Assembly: GCF_026013645.1 (NCBI RefSeq)
Contig: NZ_CP110224.1
Location: forward strand, 3,803,591-3,867,590
DNA: 64,000 bases
From: Virgibacillus natechei
GTDB lineage: Bacteria > Bacillota > Bacilli > Bacillales > Amphibacillaceae
Direction of reading: 5' to 3'
Under the pieces are notes generated by a model. The model was not told the DNA's origin. It saw only the letters and a program-made list of their open reading frames with translations, and made no database searches. This document shows, piece after piece, positions 45,697 to 55,282 of this stretch. Position 1 is the first letter of the stretch. Each line of letters starts with the position of its first letter. The position numbers and the translations under genes are program-made.

Positions 45697-46797
45697 TTAA
45701 ACGTTAAAACGGAAGTGAATAACATCGCCATCTTTGACGAAATATTCCTTGCCTTCCAATCGAACATTTCCTTTTTCACGCGCCTGCGCCATTGCACCTG
45801 CATCCATTAAATCATCATAGGAAACCGTTTCTGCACGAATGAATCCTCTCTCAAAATCCGTGTGGATAATCCCAGCTGCTTGTGGTGCTTTAATACCTTT
45901 ACGGAATGTCCATGCACGCACTTCCTGCTCACCTGCCGTGAAATACGTACCCAGGCCTAATAAATGATAAGAAGCTTTAATAAGTTGGTCCAAGCCAGAT
46001 TCAGGAATGCCCAGCTCCTCTAGATACATTTCCTTTTCCTCTTGATCAAGCTCAGCAATTTCTGATTCAATCTTCGCACAAACGACAATTACTTCTGCAC
46101 CTTCATTCGCTGCAAATTCTTTTACTCGCTGCACATTTTCGTTCGCGTCTGGATCCGCAATTTCGTCTTCATTCACATTTGCGACATACAATGTTGGTTT
46201 GCTTGTTAATAAATGAAGTCCTCTCACAATCTTCCACTGTTCTTCCGTAAACTCCAATGCTCGTGCAGATTTTTCTTCTTCAAGGCCTGTTTTCAACGCA
46301 TGAAGAATGTCTAGTTCTGCTAATGCATCCTTGTCCTTCTGCCTTGCTAATTTTTCAACACGCTGCATTCGCTTGTTGACCGTTTCCAAGTCAGCTAAAA
46401 TTAACTCCAGATTAATGATTTCAATATCATCAATTGGATCGACTTGACCAGACACATGCGTAATATTATCATCATGGAAACAACGCACCACTTGGCAAAT
46501 TGCGTCAACTTGACGAATATGAGACAGAAATTGGTTCCCCAGTCCTTCCCCTTTACTTGCACCTTCGACAATACCTGCAATATCTGTGAATTCAAATGCT
46601 GTTGGTACTGTTTTTTTCGGTTTTACTATTTCTGTTAATTTATTTAAGCGATTGTCCGGAACTTCTACAATACCAACATTAGGATCGATCGTAGCAAACG
46701 GATAATTTGCTGCTTCTACCCCAGCTTGTGTGATGGCATTAAATAACGTAGATTTCCCTACGTTGGGAAGCCCGACAATTCCTGCTGTCAAAGACAT
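45697..46797 (-). CDS. ychF: Redox-regulated ATPase/GTPase YchF
   Basis: 366 residues from ATG 46797 (AAGGAG upstream; an earlier ATG would add 9 non-conserved residues). P-loop GLPNVGKSTLFNAITQ, the FTDIAGIVEGASKGEGLGNQ switch region, a coiled coil (about 135-200), and a C-terminal TGS domain (RKGIKAPQAAGIIHTDFERG). An Obg-like protein preferring ATP that binds ribosomes; also linked to oxidative stress. Confidence 0.97.
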   Translation of the reverse strand: MSLTAGIVGLPNVGKSTLFNAITQAGVEAANYPFATIDPNVGIVEVPDNRLNKLTEIVKPKKTVPTAFEFTDIAGIVEGASKGEGLGNQFLSHIRQVDAICQVVRCFHDDNITHVSGQVDPIDDIEIINLELILADLETVNKRMQRVEKLARQKDKDALAELDILHALKTGLEEEKSARALEFTEEQWKIVRGLHLLTSKPTLYVANVNEDEIADPDANENVQRVKEFAANEGAEVIVVCAKIESEIAELDQEEKEMYLEELGIPESGLDQLIKASYHLLGLGTYFTAGEQEVRAWTFRKGIKAPQAAGIIHTDFERGFIRAETVSYDDLMDAGAMAQAREKGNVRLEGKEYFVKDGDVIHFRFNV

Positions 46798-46887
46798 ACA
46801 ACTTTCACTCCTTAAGGATTTCATTCATATGAACGCGTTAGTCAACCTAATTATAGATATAAGAAATTAAAAAGACAAGTATGTAAA

Positions 46888-46936
46888 AAGCAAAAATAGG
46901 TAGCCGAAGTCCACCTATTTTTGCTTTTTACCCTAT
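46888..46936. terminator. Bidirectional-looking terminator
   Basis: CAAAAATAGGT (46891-46901) pairs with ACCTATTTTTG (46913-46923), with T-rich or A-rich flanks on both sides. It lies between ychF and the DUF951 gene; on the minus strand it ends the DUF951 unit. Confidence 0.75.
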
Positions 46937-47008
46937 TATTTTCTGTTTTTCTAGCTATTTTGATCTCCATAATACTGTTTTCATAGCAAAATAATCAATT
47001 TTAACCTT

Positions 47009-47206
47009 TTATTCTTCTGCTTTTTCCAGTACTTTCTTCATCTTCTTTGAAAATTCCCTGCGCGGGATCATCACACTGTGATCACAACCCAGACATTTAA
47101 TTCTTATATCCATTCCCATCCGAATTATTTTCCAGTGATTTTCCCCGCATGGATGGGGCTTTTTCATTTCTACTACATCATTTAATCCAAATTGTTTATC
47201 CGGCAT
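47009..47206 (-). CDS. DUF951 domain-containing protein (YyzM type)
   Basis: 65 residues. FGLNDVVEMKKPHPCG, then W-K-I-I-R-M-G-M-D-I-R-I-K-C, and GCDHSVMIPRREF: the C..C...GC pattern suggests a small metal- or nucleic-acid-binding fold. Conserved across Firmicutes next to ychF or mscS genes; function unknown. GGAGAAAG upstream. Confidence 0.9.
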   Translation of the reverse strand: MPDKQFGLNDVVEMKKPHPCGENHWKIIRMGMDIRIKCLGCDHSVMIPRREFSKKMKKVLEKAEE

Positions 47207-47240
47207 TTGGCTTTCTCCTTTTCATGATTATCTCATTGGA

Positions 47241-48143
47241 TTACTGCTCGCGCTCTCGATTTTGTTCCAAGAACGTTTCCTTATCATCTCGATTATACAT
47301 CACAACACGTGGTGCTGGAATTTCAATACCTTCTTTATATAATTGATCCTGCACTTCTCTGCGAATATTTCGTTCTCCAGCCCACTGAAAACCAGGTAAT
47401 GTATCCGCGATAACACGAATAACAAAATGAGATACTTCTAGGTTCTGTACACCAATAATCTCCGGAACCCCAACTATAAAGTCATGTTTTTCTGGTAGTG
47501 TAGCTGCTACTTCATTAATAATACGCTCTGCATCTGCTACATTGCTCTCATATGGAATATTAATATCTACGATTGATAAGCCGTTATGAACGGAATAATT
47601 GGTAACCTGTGTAACGACTCCATTTGGTAAGACATTCATTTCCCCTGTCCAGCTTAGAACCTGTGTTGTACGAAGTCCGATTTCTTCCACCGTTCCTTCA
47701 ATACCAGCTATTGCCACATAATCTCCAACAGAGAATTGGTCTTCAAAAATGATAAAGAACCCTGAAATAATATCACGAACTAAGTTCTGTGCGCCAAAAC
47801 CAATTGCTAGACCAGCAACGCCTGCACCTGCTAATAATGGACCTATTTCGAATCCCAATACATTGTCCAGAATCATGATAAAGGCAATAAAATAAACAAC
47901 ATATGCGACAACACTTTTAATTAGTTTTTTAAGTGTATTTTCCCTGCGTTCCGTAATGCGTATTGGGCCTCTTCCTCTATTTACAAAAAGACGATTAACA
48001 ACTTTCTTGCTGACTCGCACAATTATTACTGCTAAAAGTAAGATGATGATTATTCTTAAAATACCCGTTCCTACCGTAAGCCAAAGTTCCGGCCCGGTAA
48101 TATAATCCCATAAGGATATAAATTGTTCATTCATTGTATCCAT
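47241..48143 (-). CDS. Small-conductance mechanosensitive channel (MscS family)
   Basis: 300 residues. Three membrane helices, the pore-lining one being GPLLAGAGVAGLAIGFGAQN with the glycine/alanine packing typical of MscS TM3, followed by the beta domain (EDQFSVGDYVAIAGIEGTVEEIGLR) and a C-terminal cytoplasmic part. Releases solutes on osmotic down-shock; YkuT-like. Thirty-four bases upstream of DUF951, which it probably shares a transcript with. Confidence 0.94.
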   Translation of the reverse strand: MDTMNEQFISLWDYITGPELWLTVGTGILRIIIILLLAVIIVRVSKKVVNRLFVNRGRGPIRITERRENTLKKLIKSVVAYVVYFIAFIMILDNVLGFEIGPLLAGAGVAGLAIGFGAQNLVRDIISGFFIIFEDQFSVGDYVAIAGIEGTVEEIGLRTTQVLSWTGEMNVLPNGVVTQVTNYSVHNGLSIVDINIPYESNVADAERIINEVAATLPEKHDFIVGVPEIIGVQNLEVSHFVIRVIADTLPGFQWAGERNIRREVQDQLYKEGIEIPAPRVVMYNRDDKETFLEQNREREQ

Positions 48144-48170
48144 GTTCCAACCTCCGTTTAATTACATTTA

Positions 48171-49187
48171 CTATTTTTCCATTTTATTCCATATCGGGTA
48201 TAACAATAATCGAGTAAGTACGTATAAATTCAGTATTCCGTATGCTGGATAAATATAGCTTACTAACGTTGAAAAACCTAATGTTGTTAATGGAATCATT
48301 GTAGCTAAGGTCACTACTACAATCAACCATAAAGGCTTTTTAAAGAAATCTTTTATTCTTGTTACGATCCCCAAGATTCCGGATGCAGCGGTAGTAAATA
48401 TTGCGAACCAGAGAAGCAAGGTCATAACTATAAGTATCTCAAATGGATAATTTTTGAGGATGGCAAATAACGGAATTTCATACAAGAGAATTTCATCCGC
48501 TATTTGAATTAAACTATTGTTGTAAATGTACGATATCACCCCTAATATAAGCCCACTACCAATACAAGCAATCCATATTTCCTGTTTGGAACCAATCTTA
48601 TTGCCAATAGCGCCTAATACTGCAATTAATGGGAGTATATTAAGTGCCGTAAAAGGAAAAGCAGCTGTCCAGTTTCGTTGTTCATGCCAATGAGAAAATA
48701 ATGCCAATTGCTGATCAAAGGTAAACATTAATAAAATAAATAAAAGCCCACCAAGCAATAACGGCAATATGATTTGATTCATCGCTAACAGACCATTGAT
48801 ATCCTTCAAAAATAAAATGATCAAAGCAATAGCCATCATCACTATACCCCACCAGTAGGATATATTAAACACTTGTCCAGCCGCACCACTTCCAGCGATC
48901 ATAATAACGGTAGTCGTATACAAATAAAAAAATATCATTACATCATAAACTCCCGTTAATTTACTGCCTACAATTTTTCGTAATACTGGTAGATACTGCG
49001 TTGACTTTCGTTCATAGCTAATCTTCAATATCACACCACAAGACGCCGAAAAGAAAATAACAAACAACAGAATAGCCAGTCCACTTTCATGACCAAAAAA
49101 TTGCCATAACTCCCTTCCTGATGCATACCCCGCTCCAATTGTTGTTCCGATAATTAAAAACATCCATTTAATCCCAGCACTCCACAT
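48171..49187 (-). CDS. YkvI family membrane protein
   Basis: 338 residues from ATG 49187 (GGAGG seven bases upstream). About ten membrane helices; GTTIGAGYASGRELWQFFG and GAIGNKIGSKQEIW are typical of YkvI-like proteins, which have an APC/LeuT-like fold and are annotated as putative transporters. Substrate unknown. Divergent from yyaC with an 87-base interval. Confidence 0.85.
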   Translation of the reverse strand: MWSAGIKWMFLIIGTTIGAGYASGRELWQFFGHESGLAILLFVIFFSASCGVILKISYERKSTQYLPVLRKIVGSKLTGVYDVMIFFYLYTTTVIMIAGSGAAGQVFNISYWWGIVMMAIALIILFLKDINGLLAMNQIILPLLLGGLLFILLMFTFDQQLALFSHWHEQRNWTAAFPFTALNILPLIAVLGAIGNKIGSKQEIWIACIGSGLILGVISYIYNNSLIQIADEILLYEIPLFAILKNYPFEILIVMTLLLWFAIFTTAASGILGIVTRIKDFFKKPLWLIVVVTLATMIPLTTLGFSTLVSYIYPAYGILNLYVLTRLLLYPIWNKMEK

Positions 49188-49274
49188 TCCAGTTCCTCCA
49201 ATATTTTTAAAATACATGTATAGAACGTTGAAAATATCCGTATACTATACCAATATGATTGTGGAGGAGAAGCT

Positions 49275-49892
49275 ATGAATCTAATAAATCGTTTCAGGCC
49301 AAAAAGTGATAGTCTACGAATGCTACATAACGACACGGACCTACTTACAGCAATGGGAGAAAAAATAATTTCATGGCTTCCTGAGTTCCCTCGTGATTAC
49401 GTTGCTGTCTGCATTGGAACTGATCGTTCTACTGGTGATGCACTGGGACCATTAACGGGAACATTTTTTTCGGAAATGAAACCGAAGCATATAACCATCT
49501 ATGGAACATTACATGAGCCTGTTCATGCGATGAATCTAGAGAATTATATAAAGCTGATTAACAACAACCATAAAAACCCTTATATTATTGCAATAGATGC
49601 ATGTCTCGGAAAAAATAACTCTGTAGGGTACCTTATTACTGGAAATGGCCCAATTAAGCCTGGTGCCGCTTTAAACAAGCCTCTTCCACCAATCGGTGAT
49701 CTTTATATCACTGGCGTGGTTAATGTTAGTGGTTTTATGGAACAAGTGATCTTACAAAACACAAGACTTTCAGTTGTAACAGATATGTCTAAACAAATAG
49801 CAAGCCTACTAAATCTAATTGACGAGCGTATGAAGCATAATTACTCCTTGCCATCCGTTATTATAGAAAAAGATAGACAGAAAATGATTTAA
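49275..49892 (+). CDS. yyaC: YyaC family sporulation protein (spore protease-like)
   Basis: 205 residues from ATG 49275 behind GGAGGAG. The core VAVCIGTDRSTGDALGPLTG and AIDACLGKNNSVGYL match the YyaC family (TIGR02841), related in fold to germination protease and hydrogenase-maturation peptidases. Expressed in the forespore in Bacillus subtilis. Its presence supports a spore-forming host, as do cdaS and spo0J. Confidence 0.92.
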   Translation: MNLINRFRPKSDSLRMLHNDTDLLTAMGEKIISWLPEFPRDYVAVCIGTDRSTGDALGPLTGTFFSEMKPKHITIYGTLHEPVHAMNLENYIKLINNNHKNPYIIAIDACLGKNNSVGYLITGNGPIKPGAALNKPLPPIGDLYITGVVNVSGFMEQVILQNTRLSVVTDMSKQIASLLNLIDERMKHNYSLPSVIIEKDRQKMI

Positions 49893-49908
49893 TACTCCCC
49901 TTTTATAT

Positions 49909-49948
49909 ATAAAACAACGAGCTTATTAAAAAGCTCGTTGTTTTAGTA
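49909..49948. terminator. Bidirectional terminator
   Basis: AAAACAACGAGCTT (49911-49924) pairs perfectly with AAGCTCGTTGTTTT (49931-49944) between the convergent yyaC and ion-channel-like genes. Confidence 0.9.
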
Positions 49949-49951
49949 TGA

Positions 49952-50590
49952 TTACCTTATTTCTTTCACTTCATGAGATACAGACTTCTTCTCTTTTCTT
50001 CTTTTAACAAATTCTTCAACCTTATTAAAGAACCATTGTAAAGCTAAACCTTGAATAACAACTCCAATTATCGTTATGCCTGTTAATATCCAAATTGATT
50101 TGACATTCTCTATTACAAATAGCTGATGGCCAAAAAATAATAAATGGCTACATACAACGGATACGGCATCAAAAAATGTTACTATAAAATGTTCGAGATT
50201 CCATATAAGTAATGATGCAGCCAATAATAATGATAAGAAGACCGATACTGCTATTGTCATGGATTTATAGGTTAGTTTTTCCAAATAGGGAGTCACATAG
50301 TATTTTGTAATGGTTTTTAAACGAAATAAATGAAAAAGCCTTACAATTCTTGCCAACTGGAAGAATTGATCCAACGGGATTATAGCTATAAGGTGAAAAG
50401 GGTTTTGTTTTATAAACTGCCATTTTTCCTTAGACGTTAATAGCCGGATTGTAAAGTCGCTAAAAAATACAATCCATACAATAAGATTAACCATCGAATT
50501 ATAGGTGTTTTCCGTCCAGATCGTGATGATGGTAAACATAACAAGAATAATCATCAGACTCTCATACCCTATTTTTATCATTCTTTGCAT
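49952..50590 (-). CDS. Ion-channel-like membrane protein without a K+ filter
   Basis: 212 residues, six likely membrane segments. ARIVRLFHLFRLKTITKYY resembles an arginine-bearing S4 segment of the voltage-gated channel superfamily, and the last two helices could be the pore. The expected TVGYG filter is absent; the loop reads VVCSHLLFFGHQ. So it is related to Kch/ion_trans proteins but cannot be a normal K+ channel. A charged tail follows (VKRRKEKKSVSHEVKE). GAGGGG upstream. Confidence 0.7.
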   Translation of the reverse strand: MQRMIKIGYESLMIILVMFTIITIWTENTYNSMVNLIVWIVFFSDFTIRLLTSKEKWQFIKQNPFHLIAIIPLDQFFQLARIVRLFHLFRLKTITKYYVTPYLEKLTYKSMTIAVSVFLSLLLAASLLIWNLEHFIVTFFDAVSVVCSHLLFFGHQLFVIENVKSIWILTGITIIGVVIQGLALQWFFNKVEEFVKRRKEKKSVSHEVKEIR

Positions 50591-50625
50591 AATACAGCCC
50601 CTCTGTAGCCCTATGAAAAAGTCTT

Positions 50626-51330
50626 TTACATGAGTTGATAGATATAATAGATTATTCCAACGGTCGCGATCGATGGTAGTAGATTCCCTATTCTAATCTG
50701 TGTTATTTTTAATAAATTAAGCCCAATGGCTAAAATCAAAAGGCCCCCTACTGCAGTTAATTCAACAATCATGCCATTCAAAAATGCAGCCGGCAACCAT
50801 TGATCTATTTGAGTCGCAAGTAAAGCAATCGCTCCTTGATACAGCAATACTGGTATGACAGAAAATATAACACCAAATCCTAATGTTGTTGTTAATACAA
50901 GTCCTACAAATCCATCAATCACACCTTTGGTTATTAGTATCTCATGATCACCACGTAGTCCGCTATCGAGCGCTCCAATGACTGACATGGCTCCAATAAC
51001 AAATATTAGTGAAGCTGTGACAAATCCTTGCGCAATACTGAAATCACTATTTTTTGTTGTGAATTTGCTACCAATCCAAGACCCCAACCGGTTTAACCCT
51101 TCTTCCAAGTGGAGCCATTCACCAATTATTGCCCCCGTAAGCAGACTCAACAACACAACAATAATGACTTCTGTTTCAAAAGCCATCTGTAGTCCTATCA
51201 ATATTACCGCTAGCCCAATTCCATGCATGACTGTTTCTTTATATCTCTCTGGTATCTTAGTGAAAAACAATCCAAGTAAACTACCTATTATAATAAATAC
51301 TGCATTGACGAGCGTCCCGTACAAAACCAT
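50626..51330 (-). CDS. DUF554 family membrane protein
   Basis: 234 residues from ATG 51330 (GGAGATG upstream). About seven helices; GTLVNAVFIIIGSLLGLF at the start, GAIIGEWLHLEEGLNRLG and the DSGLRGDHEILITKGVIDGF stretch define DUF554 (YdfK/YqgA). Function unknown, possibly a transporter. Thirty-five bases before the ion-channel-like gene, probably cotranscribed. Confidence 0.9.
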   Translation of the reverse strand: MVLYGTLVNAVFIIIGSLLGLFFTKIPERYKETVMHGIGLAVILIGLQMAFETEVIIVVLLSLLTGAIIGEWLHLEEGLNRLGSWIGSKFTTKNSDFSIAQGFVTASLIFVIGAMSVIGALDSGLRGDHEILITKGVIDGFVGLVLTTTLGFGVIFSVIPVLLYQGAIALLATQIDQWLPAAFLNGMIVELTAVGGLLILAIGLNLLKITQIRIGNLLPSIATVGIIYYIYQLM

Positions 51331-51386
51331 TTTTACATCTCCATAACTTTTCATTTTCGAATGTTAATTCTTGCTTCTTATTTAGA

Positions 51387-51870
51387 GCTTGTTTCTTTTC
51401 ATAAACGCTGTTCACAAAATCTATAGAAGACGACGTAGTGACAATTCCTTCGCAAACACTGGTTGAGAGCAAGGATTCGCTACGGAAACACATTTCGCTT
51501 TCCGCGGGCGGCTGGTGACCCTCCGACGCACAGGACGTACAAGTGCAGGTGTTGCGACAGGACGTCGCGAACTTAACCTGCCTTGTGCTAGCGCACTGCG
51601 GGGTCTCACCGAGGCCTTCCCTCCCGCAGGAGTCTTCATGTGTTACCTCCGCTGGGTGTTCCGGTTACTGCCGCTAAATTGCATTAGTAATCAATATTCA
51701 AAACATCCAACCGCCTCACCAGTTCGGGTGAGCGAAGGGGGGTGACTCCTCGAAAATACAAACCAATTTTCTTCGTGCGATGCAATGCTGCGTAGCCTTC
51801 CTTGTCCTGCGGGAACAAAGGCTTCGGTGGGACAAGTAAGCGCAGTCCCAATACTTACGAAAAGAGCCTA
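51387..51870. mobile_element. MITE-like fold-back element, copy E
   Basis: About 480 bp; same interior as copy A (for example GCTACGGAAACACATTTCGC and GGTTACTGCCGCTAAATTGC), with an extra ~65-bp block at 51524-51595 containing GCGACAGGACGTCGC (51554-51568). The right end reads CTTCGGTGGGACAAGTAAGC then GCAGTCCCAATACTTACG and AAAAGAGCC. Inserted between the DUF554 gene and spo0J. Confidence 0.75.
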
Positions 51871-51959
51871 AAATTTAGAATCAATGATATTACTTATGTA
51901 ATAAGACCTGAACATCTCATCTTAGAAAACACACTGTTATACTACTTAATGTTGGAAAA

Positions 51960-51975
51960 TGTTTCACGTGAAACA
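51960..51975. promoter_or_regulatory. parS site (perfect palindrome)
   Basis: TGTTTCACGTGAAACA, an exact match to the bacterial parS consensus, 79 bases beyond the spo0J stop. Spo0J (ParB) nucleates here and spreads, loading SMC near the origin. Confidence 0.95.
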
Positions 51976-52002
51976 TTTTGTGAATTAGAATTTCTTACAT
52001 TA

Positions 52003-52038
52003 TAACAAAAGACTGACACAAAATCTGCATCAGCCTTA
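52003..52038 (-). terminator. soj-spo0J terminator
   Basis: Minus strand AAGGCTGA (52037-52030) pairs with TCAGTCTT (52016-52009) with one G-T pair, followed by TTGTTA. Between spo0J and the parS site. Confidence 0.6.
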
Positions 52039-52053
52039 AATGAATTAAAATAG

Positions 52054-52893
52054 TTACTTGTTTTCTAAAACATCAATAATTCTTTCCAAATCATCGTCGG
52101 TATAAAATTCAATTTCAATCTTCCCTTTTCGTTTACCACGATGAATATTAACTGCTGTACCTAAATGATCCCTTAACACCGTTTCTCTTTCCTGTAAAAA
52201 AACGTCTTTTTTAGGCTTTTCTTTTTTCTTAGTTGGTTCTTCGTTCAATTGGATAATAAGCTGTTCAACCTGTCTAACATTTAAGTTTTCCTTACGCACT
52301 TTATTAACTAATGGAACTAAGTTCTCTTTTTCCTTTAACCCCAATAATGCTCGACCATGACCCATGGAAAGTTCACCATTATTAATGGAAGCAATAACTT
52401 GTTCAGGTAAAGATAGCAAACGCACAATATTAGCTATATGCGAGCGACTCTTGCCTAAACGCTTTGATAATTCATCTTGTGTTATTTTTAATTCGTTCAT
52501 CAGGTTAGCATATGCATGAGCTTCTTCTATTGGCGTTAGATCCTCACGTTGCAGGTTTTCCAATAAACCAAGTTCCATCATTTTCTCATCCGTAAGTTCT
52601 TTAACAACTGCTGGAACGCTTTCCAACCCTGCTTCTTTTGCAGCTCTATAACGCCTTTCCCCTACTACAATTTCATAGCCTTTTATACTTTTTCGAACGA
52701 TTAATGGCTGAATTATTCCATATTCCAAAATAGAATCTTTTAACTCTTCTATTGAATCTGCTTGAAAGGTCTTTCTTGGTTGATAAGGATTTGGTCTACA
52801 TTCAGCAATAGCAATTTCGTGAATAGTATCCTCTTCTTGCTTCTCAATGTCAGGAAACAGTGCATTAATACCTTTACCCAACCCTTTCGCCAT
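52054..52893 (-). CDS. spo0J: Chromosome partitioning protein ParB (Spo0J)
   Basis: 279 residues. CTPase/N-terminal domain with ECRPNPYQPRKTF and VVGERRYRAAKEAG; HTH around ITQDELSKRLGKSRSHIANI; C-terminal dimerisation domain. Binds parS, slides as a CTP clamp and loads condensin. Starts within the last 20 bases of soj. Clearly distinct from noc 1.5 kb upstream in the same orientation. Confidence 0.97.
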   Translation of the reverse strand: MAKGLGKGINALFPDIEKQEEDTIHEIAIAECRPNPYQPRKTFQADSIEELKDSILEYGIIQPLIVRKSIKGYEIVVGERRYRAAKEAGLESVPAVVKELTDEKMMELGLLENLQREDLTPIEEAHAYANLMNELKITQDELSKRLGKSRSHIANIVRLLSLPEQVIASINNGELSMGHGRALLGLKEKENLVPLVNKVRKENLNVRQVEQLIIQLNEEPTKKKEKPKKDVFLQERETVLRDHLGTAVNIHRGKRKGKIEIEFYTDDDLERIIDVLENK

Positions 52894-53647
52894 TGGCTAT
52901 CACTTCCTTTGCTAATTCAAGATATACATCTGCACCTCTTGATTTCGGATCGTACGTTATAATAGGTTGTCCATGACTAGGTGCTTCACCTAAACGCACA
53001 TTCCTCGGGATGATAGATTTATAGACTTTATCTTGAAAATATTTTTTAACTTCTTCAATTACTTGTATACCTAAATTCGTTCGTGCATCTAACATCGTTA
53101 ATAATACGCCTTCAATCATTAAATGATTGTTTAAATGCTTTTGTACAAGGCGAATTGTATTCAATAGTTGACTTAGACCTTCAAGTGCGTAATATTCACA
53201 CTGAACTGGGATAAGTACGGTATCTGAAGATGTTAAAGCATTAATCGTTAGCAAGCCCAATGATGGTGGGCAGTCTATAATAATGTAATCATATGTTTCT
53301 TTAAGGCTTTCCAATGATGTTTTTAAACGGATTTCACGTGATATAATCGGTACAAGTTCAATTTCTGCTCCAGAAAGTTGAGTTGTTGCAGGTATGATAT
53401 CTAAGTTGTTTACACTTGTTGGAACACATACTTCTTTAGCAGGCAAGTCCTCTACTAGAACATTATAGATGCATTGATTTACATCTGCTTTATTAATGCC
53501 TACGCCGCTTGTAGCGTTGCCCTGTGGATCAATATCTACAATTAATACTCTATTACCTAAGTGTGCCAGGCACGCACTTAAGTTTACCGATGAAGTCGTC
53601 TTCCCTACGCCACCTTTTTGATTTGCTATGGCCATTATTTTACCCAT
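52874..53647 (-). CDS. soj: Chromosome partitioning ATPase ParA (Soj)
   Basis: 257 residues. Deviant Walker A IANQKGGVGKTTSSVNL, VDIDPQGNATSG and IIDCPPSLGLL are classical. An ATP-dependent DNA-binding switch that acts with Spo0J in origin segregation and modulates DnaA. AGGTGA precedes the ATG. Operon soj-spo0J. Confidence 0.98.
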   Translation of the reverse strand: MGKIMAIANQKGGVGKTTSSVNLSACLAHLGNRVLIVDIDPQGNATSGVGINKADVNQCIYNVLVEDLPAKEVCVPTSVNNLDIIPATTQLSGAEIELVPIISREIRLKTSLESLKETYDYIIIDCPPSLGLLTINALTSSDTVLIPVQCEYYALEGLSQLLNTIRLVQKHLNNHLMIEGVLLTMLDARTNLGIQVIEEVKKYFQDKVYKSIIPRNVRLGEAPSHGQPIITYDPKSRGADVYLELAKEVIANGERVG

Positions 53648-53935
53648 GTTGTCACCTACCTATTAGAAAATATCACAATTTAAATATACGTTTCATAACG
53701 ACTTTCTATTAATTAAATATGTTGTATATACTATACTATCATTCTTTCTATTCCATCGACTATTATTATTGCACTTAACTCAATTTTATAACTGCCCTTT
53801 CGTATACGCAGTTGCTATATTTCACGGTAATCCGAATACATTTTGCACCCTTACGCGATATAATTCGTTCGATATTGGCTAATCTATTGATGTCGAATGT
53901 AATCGAACTTCCTTTTTTAAAAATGACTGGTTTCT

Positions 53936-54211
53936 AAAAGATTGGGACTGGGACTGGGACTGCGCTTACTCGCCCCACCGAAAACCATTGTTCCCACAGG
54001 AGTCATCGCCCTTAGCTCACCCGAACTGGTGAGGCGGTTGGTTGTTTTGACTATTGATTACGAATGCTATTTAGCGGCAGTAACCGGAGCGAATCGAAGC
54101 ACCCATCCATCATTAGAACGAGAGACTTCTCAAAAGAATTGTCATTACGTCGTCTTTTACTATCAACTGCGAAGTTTTATAAACAATAACACTTACGAAA
54201 AGAGCCTAGAC
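53936..54211. mobile_element. MITE-like element, copy F (short)
   Basis: About 275 bp. Starts with a triplicated GGGACT (TTGGGACTGGGACTGGGACT) and CGCTTACTCGCCCCACCGAA, continues with the complement of the right half of copies A and E (CTCACCCGAACTGGTGAGGC, TTAGCGGCAGTAACC), and ends CACTTACGAAAAGAGCC. An internally deleted, rearranged derivative between soj and noc. Confidence 0.7.
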
Positions 54212-54299
54212 AATATACTACAAATTTCGCACTGAATTCGCCTATTTTGTTATTTACAAAACACCCATCTTCGTTTCAAAAGATGGGCATTTCTACTAT

Positions 54300-54362
54300 A
54301 TGGATAAAATAAAACTTCATTCAGTTGGGGATTTTACTACTCGCTAAATTACGATAAGATAG
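54300..54362. repeat. Repeat family III copy 3
   Basis: GATAAAATAAAACTTCATTC followed by AGTTGGGGATTTTACTACTC and ACGATAA, parallel to 23474-23535. It abuts the noc stop codon. Confidence 0.5.
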
Positions 54363-54363
54363 A

Positions 54364-55230
54364 TTATTTATTTTTAGGGATTTTAATTGTTATTTGATAG
54401 TAATCATCAAGTTCTTTTTCATCTGATTCTACATCTACCCCAGTATCAGAAACCATCGTTAAGGATTGACGTATTGTATTCATTGCAATTCTTACATCTT
54501 TATTAAAACCTTTTAGCTTGTTTCGCTTTTTCTTTTTTTCTATTTCATCGGGATTTTGCAGCTTCATGATTCGTTCTTCTGTTTGTTTTACATTTAAATC
54601 ATGATCCAAAATTTCTTGTAATACCTTAACTTGTTTTTCTGGATCATTTATTTTAATTAAAGCACGAGCATGACGCTCTGTGATTTCTTTATTTAAAATC
54701 GATTGCTGCACCTGTTCTGGAAGTTTAAGTAAACGCAGTTTATTTGCTATGGTAGATTGGTTTTTTCCTAACCTTTGAGCTAATGCTTCTTGTGTTAATG
54801 AATGAAGTTCCAATAATTGGTTGTAAGCAGTAGCTTCTTCAATTACGGTTAACTCTTCGCGTTGAAGGTTTTCAATTAAAGCTACAGAAGCCGTTTCAGT
54901 TTCAGACATTTCACGAATGATCGCAGAAACATTTTCCCATTCTAGTGTTTGAACAGCGCGCCACCTTCGCTCACCAGCAATAAGCTCATAATTATCGGTT
55001 TCCCCCTCCAACTTCCGAACAATAATTGGTTGGATCATTCCATGTGTATGAATCGTCTGAGCTAATTCATTTATTTTTTCATCGTTAAAAATCGATCTTG
55101 GTTGATACCGATTGGGTTCAATTTTATTAACAGGGAGTTGCATTACTTCATCTGGATGATAGATTTCTTCTGATTCAGAATCTGCCTTATCCCCTAAACC
55201 AAAAACTCGACTAAAAGGACGTACCATCAT
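54364..55230 (-). CDS. noc: Nucleoid occlusion protein Noc
   Basis: 288 residues. The N-terminal [10 protein letters not shown] matches the membrane-targeting amphipathic helix region of Noc (FSRFFGLGEK-like), followed by a ParB-type core ([29 protein letters not shown] in [20 protein letters not shown]). Position upstream of soj and next to rsmG also supports Noc over Spo0J. Blocks FtsZ assembly over the nucleoid by binding dispersed sites. Confidence 0.95.
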   Translation of the reverse strand: MMVRPFSRVFGLGDKADSESEEIYHPDEVMQLPVNKIEPNRYQPRSIFNDEKINELAQTIHTHGMIQPIIVRKLEGETDNYELIAGERRWRAVQTLEWENVSAIIREMSETETASVALIENLQREELTVIEEATAYNQLLELHSLTQEALAQRLGKNQSTIANKLRLLKLPEQVQQSILNKEITERHARALIKINDPEKQVKVLQEILDHDLNVKQTEERIMKLQNPDEIEKKKKRNKLKGFNKDVRIAMNTIRQSLTMVSDTGVDVESDEKELDDYYQITIKIPKNK

Positions 55231-55282
55231 CAGACACCACCTTTATATTCAACTTATATGTACTTGCCAGTACAACTAGATA

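Noticed and set aside
51281..51745. Short frames within the 51.4 kb repeat
   Set aside because: They follow the repeat sequence, recur in other repeat copies and have no RBS.
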